This document shows, one piece after another, positions 5,873 to 7,403 of a stretch of DNA of 7,403 bases. Location of the stretch: the NCBI GenBank assembly GCA_002455655.1, contig DKLF01000026.1, positions 1 through 7,403 on the forward strand, given 5' to 3'. Both the position numbers and the translations under genes were made by a program. This DNA is from Oscillibacter sp. UBA6647. Lineage in GTDB: Bacteria; Bacillota; Clostridia; Oscillospirales; Oscillospiraceae. Under the pieces are notes generated by a model that saw only the letters and a list, made by a program, of their open reading frames with translations, was not told the DNA's origin and did no database searches. How positions within the stretch are numbered: the first letter of the stretch is position 1; every line of letters starts with the position of its first letter.

Positions 5873-7390
5873 ATGAACACATTTCTTGGCATCGAGCTGG
5901 GTTCCACCCGCATCAAGGCGGTGTCCGTGAATACGGCCTGCGCCCCCGTTTTCTCCGGGGATTACACATGGAAAAGCCGCTATGAAAACGGCGTCTGGAC
6001 ATATCCTCTGGAAGAGGTCTGGACAGGGCTGAAAGCCGCGCTGGGCGGCATTCAGGATCGCCGACAGGTGCAGGCCATGGGTGTTTCCGCCATGATGCAC
6101 GGCTATCTGGCTTTTGACCAAAACTGGAAGTTACTCACGCCCTTCCGCACATGGCAGAATACCATGACTGCGCAGGCGGCGGAGGAGCTGACGGCGCTTT
6201 TTGACTTCAATATTCCCCAGCGCTGGAGCATTGCCCACCTGTATCAGGCAGTGCTGAACCGAGAGCCTCATGTGCAACAGATCGCCCACATCACCACGCT
6301 GGCCGGGTATGTCCACTTTATGCTCACCGGGGTCAACGTCGTAGGCATCGGCGAGGCCAGCGGAATGTTTCCCATTGACAGCTCCGTTCGCAATTATAAT
6401 GAAGAGATGCTTCAAAAATTTGAGAAACTCACAGCGGAGCAGCCTTGGAGCATCCGGGACCTGCTGCCCCGCGCGATGCCCGCCGGAACGCTTGCCGGTG
6501 AGCTGACAGAGGAGGGCGCCCGCCTGTTGGACGGATTGCTTTCTCCGGGGATTCCCTTTGCTCCCCCCGAAGGGGACGCGGGGACCGGCATGGCGGCCAC
6601 CAATGCCGTGGCTCCCCGTACCGGCAATGTCTCCGCCGGTACGTCTATTTTCTCCATGGTGGTTCTGGAGAAGCCGCTTTCCAAGGTTTATCCGGAAATT
6701 GATATGGTCACCACCCCCGCGGGCGCACCCGTGGCGATGGTCCACTGCAACAACTGCACGGGCGATATGAACGCGTGGGCAGGTATACTGGGGGAGACTG
6801 CGGAGCTTTTCGGCGCGCCGGTTTCCACAGGAGAGCTTTTTACAAAGCTCTATCAGAAGAGTTTGGAGGGGGACCCAGACTGCGGCGGCGTGCTGACCTA
6901 CAACTATCTGGCGGGAGAGGGCGTCACCCATCTGGATGCGGGGCGGCCCATGGTGGTCCGCCGCCCGGACAGCTCCTTCACCTTAGCTAACTTTCTCCGC
7001 TCTCAGCTTTACGCCACCATGGCCACCCTGAAAATTGGCATGGACATTCTGGCGTCTGAGGGCGTGATGATCGACACCTTGACGGGACATGGAGGCCTTT
7101 TCAAGACCCCGGTGGTAGGGCAGCGGTATTTGGCTGCCGCCAGCAACGCCCCCGTCACCTGTATGGAAACCGCTGGGGAGGGCGGACCTTACGGGATGGC
7201 GCTGCTGGCGGCCTATCTCCATAACGGGCAGGGAAGAACGCTGGTGGAATTTTTGGCACGGGATGTCTTTGAGGGAAGCCCCGGCTCCATTCAAAAGCCC
7301 GACGAAGAGGACATCATCGGCTTTCGCACCTATCTCGAGCGTTTTCGCGTGGGCCTTGCAGTAGAGCGCACCGCGGTGAGCCATTTGTAA
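5873..7390 (+). CDS. araK: FGGY-family carbohydrate kinase, probable L-ribulokinase (AraK-like; often annotated xylulokinase)
   Basis: This 505-residue cytoplasmic enzyme should phosphorylate a ketosugar with ATP, most likely L-ribulose to L-ribulose 5-phosphate in arabinose breakdown. The N-terminal FGGY domain opens with GIELGSTRIKAV (6-17), the phosphate-binding motif, with Glu8 where most FGGY kinases have Asp. AMMHGYLAFD (73-82) corresponds to the MHG substrate region of xylulokinases. The catalytic-base Asp is probably D235 in PPEGDAGTGMAAT, equivalent to D233 of E. coli xylulokinase. The C-terminal domain carries the ATP-binding stretch GHGGLFKTP (405-413) and ETAGEGGPYGMAL (E436-G437-G438). 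From memory it is close to clostridial kinases found with araA and araD, including the AraK-type ribulokinase described in Clostridium acetobutylicum, and unlike classical AraB. Xylulose or another ketose remains possible. It is 19 nt after the permease and the operon continues beyond it. The start at 5867 (507 residues) is a less likely alternative. Confidence 0.85.
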   Translation: MNTFLGIELGSTRIKAVSVNTACAPVFSGDYTWKSRYENGVWTYPLEEVWTGLKAALGGIQDRRQVQAMGVSAMMHGYLAFDQNWKLLTPFRTWQNTMTAQAAEELTALFDFNIPQRWSIAHLYQAVLNREPHVQQIAHITTLAGYVHFMLTGVNVVGIGEASGMFPIDSSVRNYNEEMLQKFEKLTAEQPWSIRDLLPRAMPAGTLAGELTEEGARLLDGLLSPGIPFAPPEGDAGTGMAATNAVAPRTGNVSAGTSIFSMVVLEKPLSKVYPEIDMVTTPAGAPVAMVHCNNCTGDMNAWAGILGETAELFGAPVSTGELFTKLYQKSLEGDPDCGGVLTYNYLAGEGVTHLDAGRPMVVRRPDSSFTLANFLRSQLYATMATLKIGMDILASEGVMIDTLTGHGGLFKTPVVGQRYLAAASNAPVTCMETAGEGGPYGMALLAAYLHNGQGRTLVEFLARDVFEGSPGSIQKPDEEDIIGFRTYLERFRVGLAVERTAVSHL

Positions 7391-7396
7391 AAGGAG
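7391..7396 (+). promoter_or_regulatory. Ribosome binding site for a gene beyond the right edge
   Basis: AAGGAG directly follows the kinase stop codon, with only 7 nt more before the window ends and no terminator. The next operon gene must begin at or just after position 7404. From the context an L-ribulose-5-phosphate 4-epimerase (araD) or L-arabinose isomerase (araA) would be expected (inference). Confidence 0.65.
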
Positions 7397-7403
7397 AACA
7401 TAA

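Noticed and set aside
3891..5916. Long leftward frames of 395 and 407 codons
   Set aside because: They overlap the two permease genes on the other strand, are rich in His, Gln, Arg and Gly without any recognisable motif, and lack good ribosome sites. They are shadows of GC-rich membrane-protein genes.
6131..6931. 266-codon leftward frame within the kinase gene
   Set aside because: It is antisense to conserved kinase motifs including the catalytic Asp region, and its translation resembles no known protein family.
1..7403. An undescribed defence, mobile or biosynthetic system
   Set aside because: Every substantial reading frame is accounted for by a known sugar-regulation, transport or kinase family, with normal operon spacing and no signs of integration or transfer.

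Overview
The window looks like part of an L-arabinose-type sugar utilisation locus from a moderately GC-rich Bacillota, most likely a gut Oscillospiraceae/Clostridia member. That placement is inferred from three things: strong GGAGG-type ribosome binding sites, a lipoprotein with a Gly/Ala/Ser-rich linker after its lipobox, and best remembered resemblance of the regulator and kinase to Firmicutes proteins. No RNA genes, insertion sequences, CRISPR arrays or phage genes are visible.

Layout. Positions 1-474 (minus strand) hold the N-terminal 158 codons of an AraR-type repressor, a GntR winged helix fused to a LacI/PBP1-like sensor domain; the rest lies beyond the left edge. A 534-bp AT-rich divergent control region (475-1008) follows. 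It contains a probable extended -10 promoter for the repressor, a good sigma-A-type promoter (888-916) for the rightward operon, several GTAC-centred half-sites resembling AraR operators, an imperfect 18-bp direct repeat within a set of four CRTAAAAT motifs, and two tiny overlapping ORFs that run into the first operon gene. The rightward operon is: a substrate-binding lipoprotein (1009-2025), an intra-operon hairpin with a T-tract (2057-2122), a double-domain ABC ATPase (2158-3675), two permeases (3672-4793 and 4795-5853), and an FGGY carbohydrate kinase (5873-7390). A ribosome binding site at the right edge (7391-7396) implies that the operon continues.

How it works together. The four transport proteins match the E. 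coli galactofuranose importer YtfQ-YtfR-YtfT-YjfF, gene for gene and in the same order. Here the set is placed between an AraR-type repressor and a kinase of the clostridial ribulokinase (AraK-like) type. The simplest model is that the repressor senses a pentose, the binding protein captures the sugar (perhaps the furanose form of L-arabinose, which resembles galactofuranose), the ATPase and two permeases import it, and the kinase phosphorylates the derived ketopentose. Genes for the isomerase and 4-epimerase would be expected further right. The terminator-like hairpin after the binding-protein gene probably makes the binding protein more abundant than the membrane components.

I do not see an undescribed system. 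The points most worth checking are the wiring of a YtfQ-class transporter to arabinose regulation, the coupled mini-ORF leader, the repeat array in the control region, and the Asp-to-Glu change in the first nucleotide-binding motif of the kinase.
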